Shown piece by piece: positions 45,205 through 56,900 of a DNA stretch of 64,000 bases. The notes beneath the pieces are model-generated. The model was given only the letters and a program-made list of their open reading frames with translations. It searched no databases and was not told the DNA's origin. The stretch comes from Saccopteryx bilineata (Eukaryota > Chordata > Mammalia > Chiroptera > Emballonuridae), in contig NC_089492.1 of assembly GCF_036850765.1 (NCBI RefSeq), positions 101,637,022 to 101,701,021 on the forward strand. The letters run 5' to 3'. Position 1 is the stretch's first letter. Each line of letters starts with the position of its first letter. Position numbers and translations under genes: made by a program.

Positions 45205-46040
45205 ATACTGTCTAAAACGGGCACAATAGTCAAAAGGTAGAAACAACCCAAATGCCCATCAATGGATAAATGAATAAATAAAATGGGATATTATCCATAC
45301 AATAGAATATTATTCAGTCTTTTAAAGAGCAATGAAATTCTAACATAGGCTCTAAAAAATGGACGAACCTTGAAAATGGTATGCTATGTGAAATGAGCCA
45401 AACACGAAGAGACAAATATTGTATGGTTTCACCGACATGAAACATCTAGAATTGACAGATGACAAATTCAGAGACAGAGAGATACAGAGACTAGATCAAA
45501 GGGTACCAGTGGCTGGGGCAGGGGGAATGGAGAATTATTGTTTAATGGGTACAGAGTTATGTTTGGGATGATGAAAACGTTCCAGAAATGGATCGTGGAA
45601 ATGACTGCACAATATTATAAATGTACTAATGCCAATGAATTGTACACTTAAAAATAATTAAGCCTGACCAGGCGGTGGTGCAGTGGATAGAGCATCAGAC
45701 TGGGACACGGAGGACCCAGGTTTGAAACCCTGAGGTTGCTGGCTTGAGCCCAAGGTTGCTGGCTTGAGCAAGGGGTCACTGGCTTTGCTGGAGCCCCCCA
45801 GTCAAGGCACATATGAGAAATCAATCAAAGAACAACTAAGGAGACTAAGGAGCCACAAAGAATTGATGCTTCTCATCTCTCTCCCTTCCTGTCTATCTAT
45901 CCCTATCTGTCCCTCTCTCTGTCTCACTGTCTCTGTTACCAAAATAATAATAATAATAATAATAAAAGTAAAATAATAATAATAATTAAGATGGTAGATT
46001 TTGTTATAGTTATATTAAAAGTAAATTTTAAAAATATCTA
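45205..46040 (+). mobile_element. LINE-1 3' end, split by a VES SINE
   Basis: Late ORF2 and 3'UTR text: AACAACCCAAATGCCCATC, AATATTATTCAGTCTTTTAA, GTATGGTTTCACCGACATGA, CCAGTGGCTGGGGCAGGGGG and TGAATTGTACACTTAAAAA. The 3' rest (GATGGTAGATTTTGTTATAG) follows the SINE at 45991. It is frame-broken. Confidence 0.85.
45663..45980 (+). mobile_element. VES SINE, third form (GCCTGACCAGGCGG type)
   Basis: Head CCTGACCAGGCGGTGGTGC, GGATAGAGCATCAGACTGGG, CCCAGGTTTGAAACCC. Then repeated GGTTGCTGGCTTGAGC units, CAAGGCACATATGAGA, a CT-rich stretch and an AATAATAAT tail. The direct repeat AATAATTAAG is at 45653-45662 and 45981-45990. It is inserted in the L1 3' end. Confidence 0.9.
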
Positions 46041-46044
46041 TAAT

Positions 46045-46262
46045 AGAACAGACACCACTTATTGAGCACATACTATGCCCTGTAGCCCTAATTGCTTTAG
46101 GTATGACCTTGTTTAATATTTACAACAACTCTGTGAGGTAGGCTATGGTGTCATTCCGCCTACTTTATAGGCAAGGACACTAAGGCTCAGAGAATAAATT
46201 CTCGAGGACCCTCAAGCAGTCAAGTGGCAGAGCTGACATGCAAACCCAGGCAATGCTGACAG
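46045..46262 (-). mobile_element. MIR SINE
   Basis: Near-complete reversed MIR: TTATTGAGCACATACTATGC, TATTTACAACAACTCTGTGA, GACACTAAGGCTCAGAGA, then AGTGGCAGAGCTGACATGC. Confidence 0.85.
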
Positions 46263-47054
46263 CAAACTCAGAGAAGAGGGCAGAGAGAAATCTGAGAAGG
46301 CAAGGAACAAGCTGAGACGAACCAGGGTGTGGGGCCGCTCACACCCCTACCTGTGCTTGGCAGGTTGCACAAATTCCACCTTTGTCTTTTCTCACATCTC
46401 TCCCTGCATTTGTTACATTTTTTAACCCATTTTATAGCCAATCAACACCTTCCTGCCTCACCCCTCAACTGACATGACCACCTCTGCCAGTGATACCTCC
46501 CCATCACCCCCAGCAGAGCAGGGCAGCTGTCAGGATCTGGGGCGCAGAGAGGTTCAGGAACCTCAGCACATCGGGGTTTGTTCTGTGCTGAGGGACAGGC
46601 CAGATCTGTACTAAAAGTGGCCCTGAGCAAACAGATACCCACCAATACCCACCCTGCCCCCACTGGGTAGATCCTGCCAGGGCCAGGGGCAGCTGACTGT
46701 CCCCAGAAGAACCTCAGGGAGGCTTGGCAGGTGACTCCAAGGGCGGCCAGGCCTGTGGGTTACTAGCTCATCCCAGTCTCAGTTAACCTCAAACAAGTGC
46801 AGTCAAGGCGGTGAGTTTCATGTGCCTTTGAAATACTGAACTGTCCACTGCCCTCGAAGCACATGGCATTTTGCATTCAGGTCACCCAGGAAAGCCAAGC
46901 ACACCTCCATCTAGGCCACCTTGTCCAGTTGTAGACTCCTGAGGCACTAGCCTAACCCCAAAGGTCGCCTATAGGCACAATGCATCCTTAGAAACTCACA
47001 TGGGAGAGCTCAGGCCAGTACACCAGATGCCAAGGTTGGGACTGTCAGGGCTGG

Positions 47055-47058
<4 letters not shown>
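46263..47058. other. Unassigned sequence, no gene seen
   Basis: Nothing recognised. Confidence 0.35.

Positions 47059-47105
<47 letters not shown>
47059..47105. repeat. (GT)n microsatellite
   Basis: About 23 uninterrupted GT units. Confidence 0.95.
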
Positions 47106-47106
<1 letters not shown>

Positions 47107-47414
47107 TGACTTGCTTTCTCTACCCCACATCTCCCTGGATACTTCCCTGGCATTTTGTCCCCCAGGTCCTCACCCAGCCAGTGACTGCAAATCCCCAGAA
47201 GGTGTCCACTGAAGAGCTGTGACTCCTCTCAGGAGACCCTGAGCAGCTAACCCTGACCCAGGAAGTAAAATCTGCGGATTCTGGACCTCAGGCACCATGT
47301 GGAGAACAGGCTTGAAAGCATATGAGTCTGTCCAAGCACCCCTTTAATCATGTTCAGAGGTGACCTCTACCAGCTGACAGATAGAAAGCACAGGCTCCTG
47401 TGCTCTTGGGAGGG

Positions 47415-47660
47415 TCACTGTGGCACAACAGAGTGGACTCTGGTGTCAAACTTCTAGGGTCTGACTCCTGGCTCTGCCACTAACCAGCCATGTGACCTTG
47501 AGTTTGTTATGGCTGAATTTTCCTCCTTTATGAACTAGATACAGTAATAATACCTACCTTAGGATATTCTATGAAGAGAATTCTATGGGATGAAGCACAT
47601 AAAGTATTTAGGACAGTGCTTAGCACAAAGGTCCTAGTCAATAAATATTGGTTTTTCTTA
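47415..47660 (+). mobile_element. MIR SINE
   Basis: Long MIR: GTGGACTCTGGTGTCAAAC, CTGGCTCTGCCACTAACCAG, CATGTGACCTTGAGTTTG, CCTACCTTAGGATATTC, GGACAGTGCTTAGCACAAAG, AATAAATATTGG. Confidence 0.85.
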
Positions 47661-47991
47661 TTATGCAGGTTGTCCTTGGTGGTCAATTAGAGAATCTTTT
47701 CCTCTGAAACCAGACTCAGTCTCAGATTCTTCAACTCAGCGTAGCAAGTAGTCACTCCCAACTGGCCAGAGATAGCATCTAAGACAAACTCTGTTTGCAA
47801 CCATTGAATCTATTTTTTCTTACCTTGGCATTTAGTGCTGTTCCCCCTCTGTCTGAGCTGGGACCCCTCTACTTCTCCACCATAATCTCCTATTACACCA
47901 ATGCTAGGACCACCCTCCTCATAACACACATGTGCACATTTGATCCAACATTAATCCCTGATTTCCCCATGCACAATTTTCAACAGCTTTT

Positions 47992-48209
47992 TTTTTATTT
48001 ATTTATTCATTTTTTATTTTTTATTTTTAGAGAGAGGAGAGGGAGAGACAGAGAGAGAGAGAGAAGAGAGACAGAGAGAGAGAAGGGGGGAGGAGCTGGA
48101 AGCATCAACTCCCATATGTGCCTTGACCAGGCAAGCCCAGGGTTTCGAACCGGCGACCTCAGCATTTCCAGGTCCACGCTTTATCCACTGCGCCACCACA
48201 GGTCAAGCC
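47992..48209 (-). mobile_element. VES SINE, short form
   Basis: Reversed copy with a T-rich start, a GA-rich tract, the GCATCAACTCCCATATGTGCC block and the head complement GGTTTCGAACCGGCGACC. The direct repeat TCAACAGCTTT flanks it (47980-47990, 48210-48220). Confidence 0.95.
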
Positions 48210-48589
48210 TCAACAGCTTTAAAGAAATACAATTCACATACCATACAATTCACCCATTTAAAGGGTACATCTACTTTCATGCAGATGGCACTGACAGTGA
48301 AGAAGGAAGCCCCTGATGAAGCCAAAGCAAAAGCTTTGAAGGCTGAGAGGTGTCCACAGCGAGAAAAAAAAAAATCTGCACATCTCCTCAAAACACTGCG
48401 GTTCCCAGGCAGCCCAAAGAGCCTCAGAAAAGCACCCCCAGGAGAAAGAAACTTGACAACCTGTCATCATCAAGTTCCCCCTGACCACCAAGCAAGCCAT
48501 GAAGAGGATAGAAGACAAGATCCTTGTGTTCATTGTGGAGGTCAAGGCCAACGAGCACGGATCAAACAAGCTGTGAAGAAGCTCTATGT

Positions 48590-49348
48590 CAGGGGTCCCC
48601 AAACTTTTTACACAGGGGGCCAGTTCACTGTCCCTCAGACCATTGGAGGGCCAGACTATAAAAACACTATGAACAAATCCCTATGCACACTGCACATATC
48701 TTATTTTAAAGTCAAAAAACAAAACAGGAACAAATACAATATTTAAAATAAAGAACAAGTAAATTTATTTTATTTTATTTTATTTTTATTTTTATTTTTA
48801 TTTTTTTTTAATTTTATTTTTTTAATGGGGTGACATCAATAAATCAGGATACATATATTCAAAGATAACAAGTCCAGGTTATCTTGTCATTCAATTATGT
48901 TGCATACCCACCACCCAAAGTCAGATTGTCCTCTGTCACCTTCTATCTTGTTTTCTTTGTGCCCCTCCCCACCCCCTATCCCTCTCCCATTCCCCCCTCC
49001 CCCCCGTAACCACCACACTCTTATCAATGTCTCTTAGTTTCACTAGTATGTCCCACCTACGTATGGAATAATACAGTTCCTGTTTTTTTCTGATTTACTT
49101 ATTTCGCTTCGTATCATGTTATCAAGATCCCACCATTTTGCTGTAAATAAGAACAAGTAAATTTAAATCAACAAACTGACCAGTATTTCAATGGGAACTA
49201 TGGGCCTGCTTTTGGCTAATGAGATGGTCAATGTGCTCCTCTCACTGACCACCAATGAAAGGTACCTCTTCCGGAAGTGCAGCAGGGGCTGGATAAATGG
49301 TCTCAGGGGGCCGTATGTGGCCCACGGGCCGTAGTTTGAGGACCCCTG
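48590..49348 (+). mobile_element. Non-autonomous hAT element, itself split by an L1
   Basis: It opens CAGGGGTCCCCAAACT and ends AGTTTGAGGACCCCTG. The perfect 8-bp duplication CTCTATGT (48582-48589, 49349-49356) lies inside the RPL23A copy. Without the L1 insert and its extra TSD copy it would be about 361 bp, with no transposase. It is the longer relative of the 191-bp copy at 13467. Confidence 0.95.
48768..49148 (-). mobile_element. Young LINE-1 3' end, reversed, inside the hAT
   Basis: It begins with a T/A-rich tail complement, then GGGGTGACATCAATAAATCA, a C-rich tract (48960-49010), and ends within ORF2 (CAAGATCCCACCATTTTG). The perfect 17-bp duplication AAGAACAAGTAAATTTA is at 48751-48767 and 49149-49165. 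It matches the complement of 5745-6070, so the family is shared. Confidence 0.95.
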
Positions 49349-49962
49349 CTCTATGTCATTGTCGTGGCCAAGGTCAACAACCCTGATCAGGGCTGACGGA
49401 GAGAAGAAGGCATAGGTCTGACTGGCTCCCAACTATGATGCTTTGAATATTGCCAACAAAATTGGGCTCATCTAAACTGAGTCTAGCTGGCTAATTCTAA
49501 ATATAAAAAATGTTCACTGTAAAAAAAAAAAAAAAGTAAAGTGTGCAAGTCATGGCCTTTAGTATATACAGAGCTGTGCACACATCACCACATATTTATT
49601 GCCTTTCCAAAAAATCTTTACACCTCTTATCCATCACCTCCAAACTCTCCTCCTTCGGCTCTTCCTCCCCCCAGCACCAGGCAACCACTAATCTACTTTC
49701 TGTCTCTGTAGATTTGCCTATTCTGGACAGTTCATATAAACGGAATCACACATTATATGCTTCCTTGTGACTGGCATCTTTCACTTATAACGTTTTCTGG
49801 GCCCATCCACATGTAGCATGTGCCGGTACTCCATTTCTTTTTATTGCTGAATACTATTTCATTGTATGAATATAGCACATTTTTTATTATTTATTGGTGA
49901 ACACTTGGATGTTTCCACCTTTTGACTATTATGAATAATGTTGCTATAACCTTCATTCAACA

Positions 49963-50047
49963 TTAGGGTGGTTAACTCTTTTGTGGACCAACATGAAATT
50001 TCTGGTGGACCGACACTGGTCTGCGGACTGGCAGTGGAAAAACACTG
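49963..50047 (-). mobile_element. hAT-like MITE fragment
   Basis: Read on the minus strand it starts CAGTGTTTTTCCACTGCC, followed by GGTCCGC-type repeats (TCCGCAGACCAGTGTCGG) and AAATTTC, as in short hAT elements of bats. The other end is missing or unrecognised. It interrupts old L1. Confidence 0.5.
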
Positions 50048-51200
50048 CCCCAGTGGGTGTGAAATGGCATCTCAATGTGGTTTTGATTTGCATTTCCTGA
50101 TGGCTATGATGTTGAGCATGTTTTCATGTGCTTAATGGTTAGTTGTGTATCTTCATTGGAGAACTGTCAATTCATGAACTTTGCCCATTTTTAAATTGTG
50201 ATATTATTGAGTTGTAAGGGTTTTTCAAAATATATTCTAGATACAAATCCCTTAACAGATACACAATTGGCAAACGTTTTCTCCCATTCTGTGAGTTGTC
50301 ACTTTCTTTATGGTATTGTTTGAGGCACAAAAGTTTTTAATTTTGGTGCTATTTTGAGTAAATCCTGTAGGTGATAAGAGGTAAAGTGTTCAAACATCAT
50401 TCTCACACATGTGAATATCCAGTCGTCCCAGCACCATTTAAAAGACTGTTTTTGCCCAATGTAATTGTCTTGGCACCCTTGTTAAAAATGAATTAATTAT
50501 AAAATTGAGAGTTGATTTCTGGACTCTTGATTCCGTTCCTCTGATCTATATGTCCATCAGTATGCCAGTAGCACAATGCCATGATTACAATTGCTTTGTA
50601 GTAAGTTTTGAAACCAGTAGAAGACTGGCATTGTTAGTCTTCCATCCTTGTTCTTCATTTTCAAGGTTACTTTGGCTAATCTGGGTCCCTTGCATTTTCA
50701 TATGAAGTTTAGGATTAACTTGACAATTTCTGCAGCTGGGATTCTGATAGAGATTATACTGAGTCTGTAGATCAGTTTAGCGAATACTGCCACCTTAACA
50801 GAACTATCTCTTCCAACCCATGAGCATGGGACAGCTTTCCATTTGTTTACGTCTTCCTTAATTTCTTTCAGCAATATGTTATTGCTGACTATAAATTTTT
50901 CACTTCTTTTTTTTTTCAAATTTATTCCTTATTTTTTATGCTGTTATAAGTGGAATTGTTTTCTTCATTTTATTTGTTTAGTGGTTATTACCATCTAGAA
51001 ACAGAATTGATTTTATATATTGATCATGTATCCTATAGCCTTGCTGGACTCTTTTCTTAGAGCTAATAGTTTTTTAGTGGCTCATTTAGGGTGTTGTATA
51101 TATAAGTCATGTCATCTGTTAGTAAAGACCATTTTACTTCTTTCTCTCCAATTTTGATGCTTTCTATTACTTTTCTTGCCTAATTTCCCTGACTAGAACC

Positions 51201-52507
51201 TCCAGTACCATGAAGAAAGCATGGGACAGAGAAATTGGGGAAGGAAGATACTAGCCTAGGATGACCAAGCCCCGTGAAAGCTACCATAAAGTAGGGTGAA
51301 CTCTTCCAATAGGGGGTGGGATGATTTCCCAGTACACAGTCCAGGGGACTGTGTGATAATATGCACAGCTTCAGGCGAGCTCAGTGTCTGATCACTTCTG
51401 AGCATTCTTCATCTACCCTTGGAAGCATAAACTGTGCTGTGTTAGTACCAGTGGCCAGGCAATGGCTTGAATTCAGGTTAATTGCTACATTCTTACCATG
51501 AGTCCAGCCTCATGCTAAGGACTGTGGTGAACAGAAGGGAAGTCAGAGTAGGGTCCTTCCTGTTAAGGAATTTATAGAGGGGAAAAACAAGAATTCCATA
51601 TTGGAAAATGGTATGACTCACGTAATTCACCCAAGTCCAGAACTACATATAAAACTGGATGGGTCAGTGAGTGAGGCAAGAGCTAGCTCATAGGGGACAG
51701 AGAGAGGACAGTGGGCTGGTGGCCAGGGAGACCTTTACATAGAAGGTGGAACTTGACACCAATATGCATTGAGAATATGGTCTCTCTTTCTCCCTCCCTC
51801 CCCCAGGCTATGAGAAGACCAGGCCAGAGACCTGGGAGTGGAGAAGCAGCTTCTCTTGTGAAACTTAGAGGCGAGGCTCTAAGTGAGAATTTTCTCCTGT
51901 CCTACCTTTTTTGGTGCTGTTAGTTTGAAAAGGGGTCCGATTTTCCTGTTACTACAGCCAAAAAAACCCCCAAAATAAATTAGGGGAGGAATAGCAAGGA
52001 TGGACCTGGAAATGAAGTTAGAATCTCTAGGCTTGGTGAAGACACCACAAAATGGTTTTCTCCTCAGCGTGGCTGCCTGGTTCAGAGGCACGACGAACTA
52101 GACGCTCTAATGGGTCTGGGAACATATTCTTCTCCTGTTCACCTCCACCCACCCCTCTTCCCACCCCATTTCCTCCAAAAGCCTTTTGCAGGTGGTGCCT
52201 CTCAGTTCCCAGAACCAGTCTGGAGCAGTGATTAAAAGATCAAAATTCCAGGAACAATTTTTTTCTTCTTGGACACTTTGGCAAATGCTTAAGCTACACT
52301 AAGACATAGTGAATCATTTAAGAGTGACAATCAAGGTTCCTAAGAAAAATTAAGCATTCTGCTAGGCATGGGGCTAGTCCTCAAAAACAGTAGTTGTTTG
52401 GGAAAGGTAGGATTCTATAAACCCTCTTTTGGGGAACTCTTTATTCCCACAGGTGATCACACCTCCCTCTTACCTCACTGCGTCCATCTTTCCCCATTTG
52501 CATGCAC
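51201..52507. other. Unassigned sequence, no gene seen
   Basis: No repeat or gene recognised. Confidence 0.35.
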
Positions 52508-52523
52508 AAGAATGATTTGCATT

Positions 52524-52922
52524 GCCCTGGCTGGTTGGCTCAGTGGTAGAGTGTCGGCCTGGCGTGCGGGGGACCCGGGTTTGATTCCCGGCCAGGGCAC
52601 ATAGGAGAAGCGCCCATTTGCTTCTCCATCCCCCCCTCCTTCCTCTCTGTCTCTCTCTTCCCCTCCCACAGCCAAGGCTCCATTGGAGCAAAGATGGCCC
52701 GGGCGCTGGGGATGGCTCCTTGGCCTCTGCCCCAGGCGCTAGAGTGGCTCTGGTCACGGCAGAGCGTCTCCCCGGAGGGGCAAAGCATCGCCCCCTGGTG
52801 GGCAGAGCGTTGCCCCTGGTGGGCGTGCCGGGTGGATCCCGGTCGGGCGCATGTGGGAGTCTGTCTGACTGTCTCTCCCCGTTTCCAGCTTCAGAAAAAT
52901 ACAAAAAAAAAAAAAAAATGTA
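52524..52922 (+). mobile_element. VES SINE, long form with internal duplication
   Basis: Complete head (TGGCTCAGTGGTAGAG, B box GGTTTGATTCC with one change), the internal GGGCAGAGCGTTGCC duplication and an A tail. The 16-bp duplication AAGAATGATTTGCATT is perfect (52508-52523, 52923-52938). Confidence 0.95.
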
Positions 52923-52938
52923 AAGAATGATTTGCATT

Positions 52939-53295
52939 ACTACCAGTTTCCTGCATATTATTAATTAAGTTAAATACATAAGTTGAATGAGCTAAATCTG
53001 CAGCTTGAAGAGTGTATGTATATGTGTGTATTTATATAAAGAGATATATTTTTATATATACAATTTTTATTTTTAAAACTCTATATTAATGAGATACATT
53101 AAAATTAACATTTTTATTATCTTAACTGTTTTAAAGAATATCAAACACTTTTGTGTAAAAAATGCAGGATTATAATTAATAATCATTCCATAAGTCCTCA
53201 TTGAGCCTTTTTGATAAACTTTCTAGAAAATGAGAAACTGAATGAGTGTGATGACCAAGCATAAAATTTCCAATTAGTTCATTGTCCATTCTTTG
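52939..53295. other. Unassigned AT-rich sequence
   Basis: No family recognised. Confidence 0.35.
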
Positions 53296-53307
53296 AATTT
53301 ATTCTAT

Positions 53308-53691
53308 TTTTTTTTTTTTGACAGAAACAGAGTCAGAGAGGGACAAACAGACAGGAAGGGAGAGGATAAGAAGCATCAATTCTTCATTGCAGCTCCTTAG
53401 TTGTTCAGTGATTGCTTTCTCACATGTGCCTTGACCTGGGGGCTACAGCAGAGCAAGTAACCCTTTGCTCAAACCAGCAACCTTGGGCTCAAGCCAGCAA
53501 CCTTGGGCTTCAAGCCAGCAATCTTTGGACTCAAGCCAGTGAAGATGAGGCCATGTCTATGATCCCATGCTCAAGCCAGCGACCCTTCACTGGTAAGCCT
53601 CCGCTCAAGCCAGTGACTTCAGGGTTTCAAACCTGGGTCCTCCACGTCCCAGTCCGATGCTCTATTTACTGTGCCACCACCTGATCAGGCA
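53308..53691 (-). mobile_element. VES SINE, third form, with tandem AAGCCAGCAA units
   Basis: Reversed copy: T run, GAAGCATCAATTCTTCATTG, CACATGTGCCTTGACCTGG, several repeated GGCTCAAGCCAGCAACC units and the head complement GTCCTCCACGTCCCAGTCC. Flanks AATTTATTCTAT and AATTCATTCTAT differ by one base. Confidence 0.9.
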
Positions 53692-53703
53692 AATTCATTC
53701 TAT

Positions 53704-54176
53704 ATTGATGGAAGATCCAACTGAATTGTCAGCTGATAGATTATTAAAAATAATTTTTGATGATAGATCATCATGTGGTTTTGGTATATAACTGGGAAGG
53801 AGGAATTCCAAGAACTGAATATCACAAGACTCTTTCTACTCCCATCATACTTTTTTGTGAAACTGTCTTCTCAGCATGCATATCTACAAGAAAGGAAAAA
53901 TAAGAATAGAATCAAAGCTAAACACCACCTCATTCAACAATAAATAATACTCGTCCACAGATAGAAAACTGGAATAAAGAAGAAAGCCTTTCCATGTCAC
54001 AAAGAAAGACATTTCCAATAACACTATATTTTTATTAAATATTTATTAAAATTTGTGTTATATTTATGATATTTTGACTGATTATATAACAAAAATGATT
54101 TGAATGAATAACGTAGAGGCTTTTTTCTTAACACTTAAAGTTTACAATAACAGATTTTTAAAAGTTTTTTATTTTT
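53704..54176. other. Unassigned AT-rich sequence
   Basis: No family recognised. Confidence 0.35.
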
Positions 54177-54177
54177 A

Positions 54178-54211
54178 AAGATGTTTTAAAATTTATTCAT
54201 TTTAGATAGAA

Positions 54212-54255
<44 letters not shown>

Positions 54256-54376
54256 GGGGGAGGAGCAGGAAGCATCAACGTCCATATGTGCCTTGACCAG
54301 GCAAGCCCAGGGTTTCGAACCGGCGACCTCAGCATTCAGGTCGACACATTATACACTGCACCACCACAGATCAGGC
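54178..54376 (-). mobile_element. VES SINE, short form
   Basis: Reversed copy with a (GA)n stretch (54211-54251), GCATCAACGTCCATATGTGCC and GGTTTCGAACCGGCGACC. No clear duplication. Confidence 0.9.
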
Positions 54377-54556
54377 ATATTCTCAAAAGTTAATTATATA
54401 TATGTATGTGCATTTTTACTGCAGAGAGCATGGTAAGCATAAATATAATAGGATATAATAGGATAACATTCTATGGGAGAAGTGGAATAAAAATGCAGAT
54501 CCAAAGAGAAATAGGAACAAAGATTTCTGATGGCAAAGAAAAGCTTGTTCATATAT

Positions 54557-54855
54557 ATATATATATTAGGTGAGAGGAGGTAGTGAGGCAGACTTCTTCA
54601 TGCACCCCAACCGGGACCCACTCGCAGTACTGAGCTATTTTTAGCACCTGAAGCTAATGCCCTCCAATGGAGCTATCTTCAGTGCCTGGGGCCACACTTG
54701 AACCAATCAAACCACTGGCTGTGGAAGGGAAGAGGGACAGAAGGGGTTTGGTGGGGGAAGCAGATGGTAGCTTCTCTGTGCCCTGACTGGGAATTGAACC
54801 TGGGATGTCCATACTCCTGGCCAATGCTCTATCCACTGAGCCACTGGCCAGGGCC
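54557..54855 (-). mobile_element. VES SINE, long form, diverged
   Basis: Reversed and shortened: TAGTGAGGCAGACTTCTTC, CCCTCCAATGGAGCTATC, then the head complement GGGAATTGAACCTGGGATG and AGCCACTGGCCAGGGC. The short direct repeat CATATAT is at 54550-54556 and 54856-54862. Confidence 0.8.
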
Positions 54856-54862
54856 CATATAT

Positions 54863-56459
54863 TTTTAAAGATGATGAGTATCAAATTGCTATGAAACTTA
54901 TATTACACTGGATATATATATTTAAAAGACTGATGTTGCAGTTTAATAACTATCATATTTTCAGTATGCCAGAAATTACACCTTTTTGCAATTACTGTTT
55001 AAATTTGTGATAAATATTTAGCTGTCAATGTGCTCGTGCTGCCTTTCTGCCTTGGCTTAGCCCTTCCTCTTATCTGGAGCATTCTTCCCTTCCTAACCAG
55101 GATAGTATGAGCACAGGGGCCTGAGACAGGTGCACATGGTGGGTATGAGAAAGCCCGATGCACTGTCTGCATCACAGCTTTTCAGAGCTCTCTTGACCCC
55201 ACCATTCTCCAAGAACCAAGCAGAGGCAGGTCCCATGTCTTCCCTTAGGGCACATGCCTGTGCTCTCTGAACTCAGAACAGTAGCAGGAGCTTCCCACAC
55301 AGATAAAGGGTCCTCAGGACTTTTAGGCTACACACCCCTGTATTATCCTCTGCCCTCATCAGTGATGCTTGGCTTTCTGTGGTGAAGTGGGCTGAGGGGC
55401 TTGGGCCACACACCATGCGTGCACCATCCACTGCACAGCTCACCCTTCCTCCCAGTGAGCCCTGGGTAAGTACTCAGAGAGAAAGAGAGAAGACTGAAAC
55501 ACCCAGGCTGATGGAGGAAACAGTTTCTACACAGAGACAGAGAGGAGACATCAGAACCCCTGCCCTTCTTGTTCTCAATATAAAAGGACTTTATGCTCTT
55601 TTTTTTTTTTTCTATTTGCTCATGATTCAAGAGATCTGATGCTTTGAAGGGTTTTAAATATTGACAGCGTTCCTTTAGGACCAGCTACAATAGAACATAG
55701 CTACCTATATAATAGCAAGGTCTTCATAAAGAAATTATCTTTGGGAAAGGCACTCCAGGAAGGCTGCCTGGAGGAAGTGAGATAGTTGAACCAATTTTTA
55801 AAGGAGAGTTGAGTCTCCAGGAGGCTAGTAAGCAACAATCCCAATGTTTATTGCCTCCCAGAATTTTCTCTCTGTAGTAAGGAGTTACGATGTCAGAGAT
55901 CAGGTGCATTCAGATAAGCTGAAATTTGAAAGAAAGAGATGAGAGGAGTGGAGTGGGAGGAGAGAGAAAAAACATTCTATCTCAAATCCAGTAACATTGC
56001 CCCACTTCATTTCATTACCAGAGATGAACAGTGCTTACAAATGACAACATTATAAGCTGAAACGTGATCTTCTGGGAAAGAGTATCAGCTGCCTCAGTAA
56101 TTATAGATCTGCTCTCTGCCTGCCTTTGATAGTGATCTATGTGCGCTCTGAGAACCAACAGGCCGGAGCACTGTCCAGCGAGATCGATGATGTTTTAGCT
56201 GTGAAGAGCATAACCAACAAGGCTCTGAGCCTTGCTGGGTCGCCTTGGCCTGGGGGCTTGGCCAATAAGCCTGCAGGAGCTGTGCCCAGCTGCAGCACAA
56301 ATAGACTGGCCAAGGGGGGTGGCCGGGGTCATAACTCAGTTTGTGGGTGAAGAGAGCACACCCACAACCTAATTTGACCACCGCCTTCAAGGGCACTCTT
56401 GGTGCCAGCCTACCAGGCTGCTTGCTCTGGCCTGTACCCACCTGCCTATGTTCTCCTGC
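54863..56459. other. Unassigned sequence, no gene seen
   Basis: No family recognised. Open frames near 56100-56440 (115 codons minus, 74 plus) overlap each other and show no domain I know. Confidence 0.35.
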
Positions 56460-56900
56460 TCAGGCTACTTCCCTCCCTCCAGTACCCTCTGTTCTCACCA
56501 GATCGCCACGTCTGTCTTCTACCATTCCTTCAAGCCCCACCTCTAAGTCCCCTCCTATAAAAAGGCTTCTCTGATTCCCCATCAACCTGCTCTGCCCTTA
56601 AATTGCAGATCATCTGTCGTCCTCTGTGCCGCAGTCCCTGAATCCTTGACGACCTGCAGTTTTCTCATGGAACGGATGTCTTTCTACCTTGCATTTTGGT
56701 TATTTACATGATCTGATTTCCACTCCTAGCCCAAGGTTGGAATTATCTGTGCCTCTTCACTTCAACTCCAAGAGCATGAGCTTAGCACCTCCTGGGTGCC
56801 AGACACTGTGCAGGGTGCACTAATGAGGTGAGGAGAAGCCCTGCAGCCAGGCATTCACACCCTTCATGTGAATAGGAGAATAGGAGAGAGAGACCAAGCC
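56460..56900 (+). mobile_element. Possible L2 LINE fragments
   Basis: CAAGCCCCACCTCTAAGTCC with GCTTCTCTGATTCCC resembles L2 3' text, and AGCACCTCCTGGGTGCCAGA near 56782 resembles reversed L2 or MIR. The evidence is weak. Confidence 0.35.

Larger units (their letters stand above)
48276..49535 (+). pseudogene. RPL23A: RPL23A processed pseudogene, split by a hAT element
   Basis: This is an intronless copy of the mRNA for ribosomal protein L23a of the large 60S subunit. From about 48285 (an ATG) come AAGAAGGAAGCCCCTGATG, GCCAAAGCAAAAGCTTTGAA, then TGTGTTCATTGTGGAGGTCA and CTGTGAAGAAGCTCTATG. After the hAT interruption (48590-49348) it resumes with GTGGCCAAGGTCAACA and runs to ATTGGGCTCATCTAA at about 49476. 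A remnant of the short 3'UTR follows and an A tail of about 15 bases ends at 49535. The loss of introns and the tail show retrocopying. It is dead: there are small deletions in the N-terminal third and a one-base gain after GTCAACA that brings a stop. The site is old reversed L1, with a decayed duplication, TAAAGGGTACA (left) and TAAAGTGTGCA (right). Confidence 0.92.
47981..51200 (-). mobile_element. Old LINE-1, reversed 3'UTR and ORF2, host of nested insertions
   Basis: Visible L1 pieces are 48221-48275 (ATACAATTCACATACCATAC), 49538-49960 (ATACAGAGCTGTGCACACAT, TTTTATTGCTGAATACTATT) and 50048-51200 (GGGTGTGAAATGGCATCTCA, AAGTTTTTAATTTTGGTGC, AGAACCTCCAGTACCATG). The pieces follow reversed L1 order, so the intervening SINE, RPL23A copy and hAT fragment are insertions. 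Frames are broken. Confidence 0.85.

Noticed and set aside
48123..48746. 207-codon open frame over RPL23A-like sequence
   Set aside because: It runs through a SINE, the retrocopy in a mixed frame, and the hAT; the parent frame is broken, so no L23a protein is made.
53450..53640. Short direct repeats suggesting a CRISPR-like array
   Set aside because: These are degenerate units within the third-form VES SINE in a vertebrate genome; spacing is irregular.
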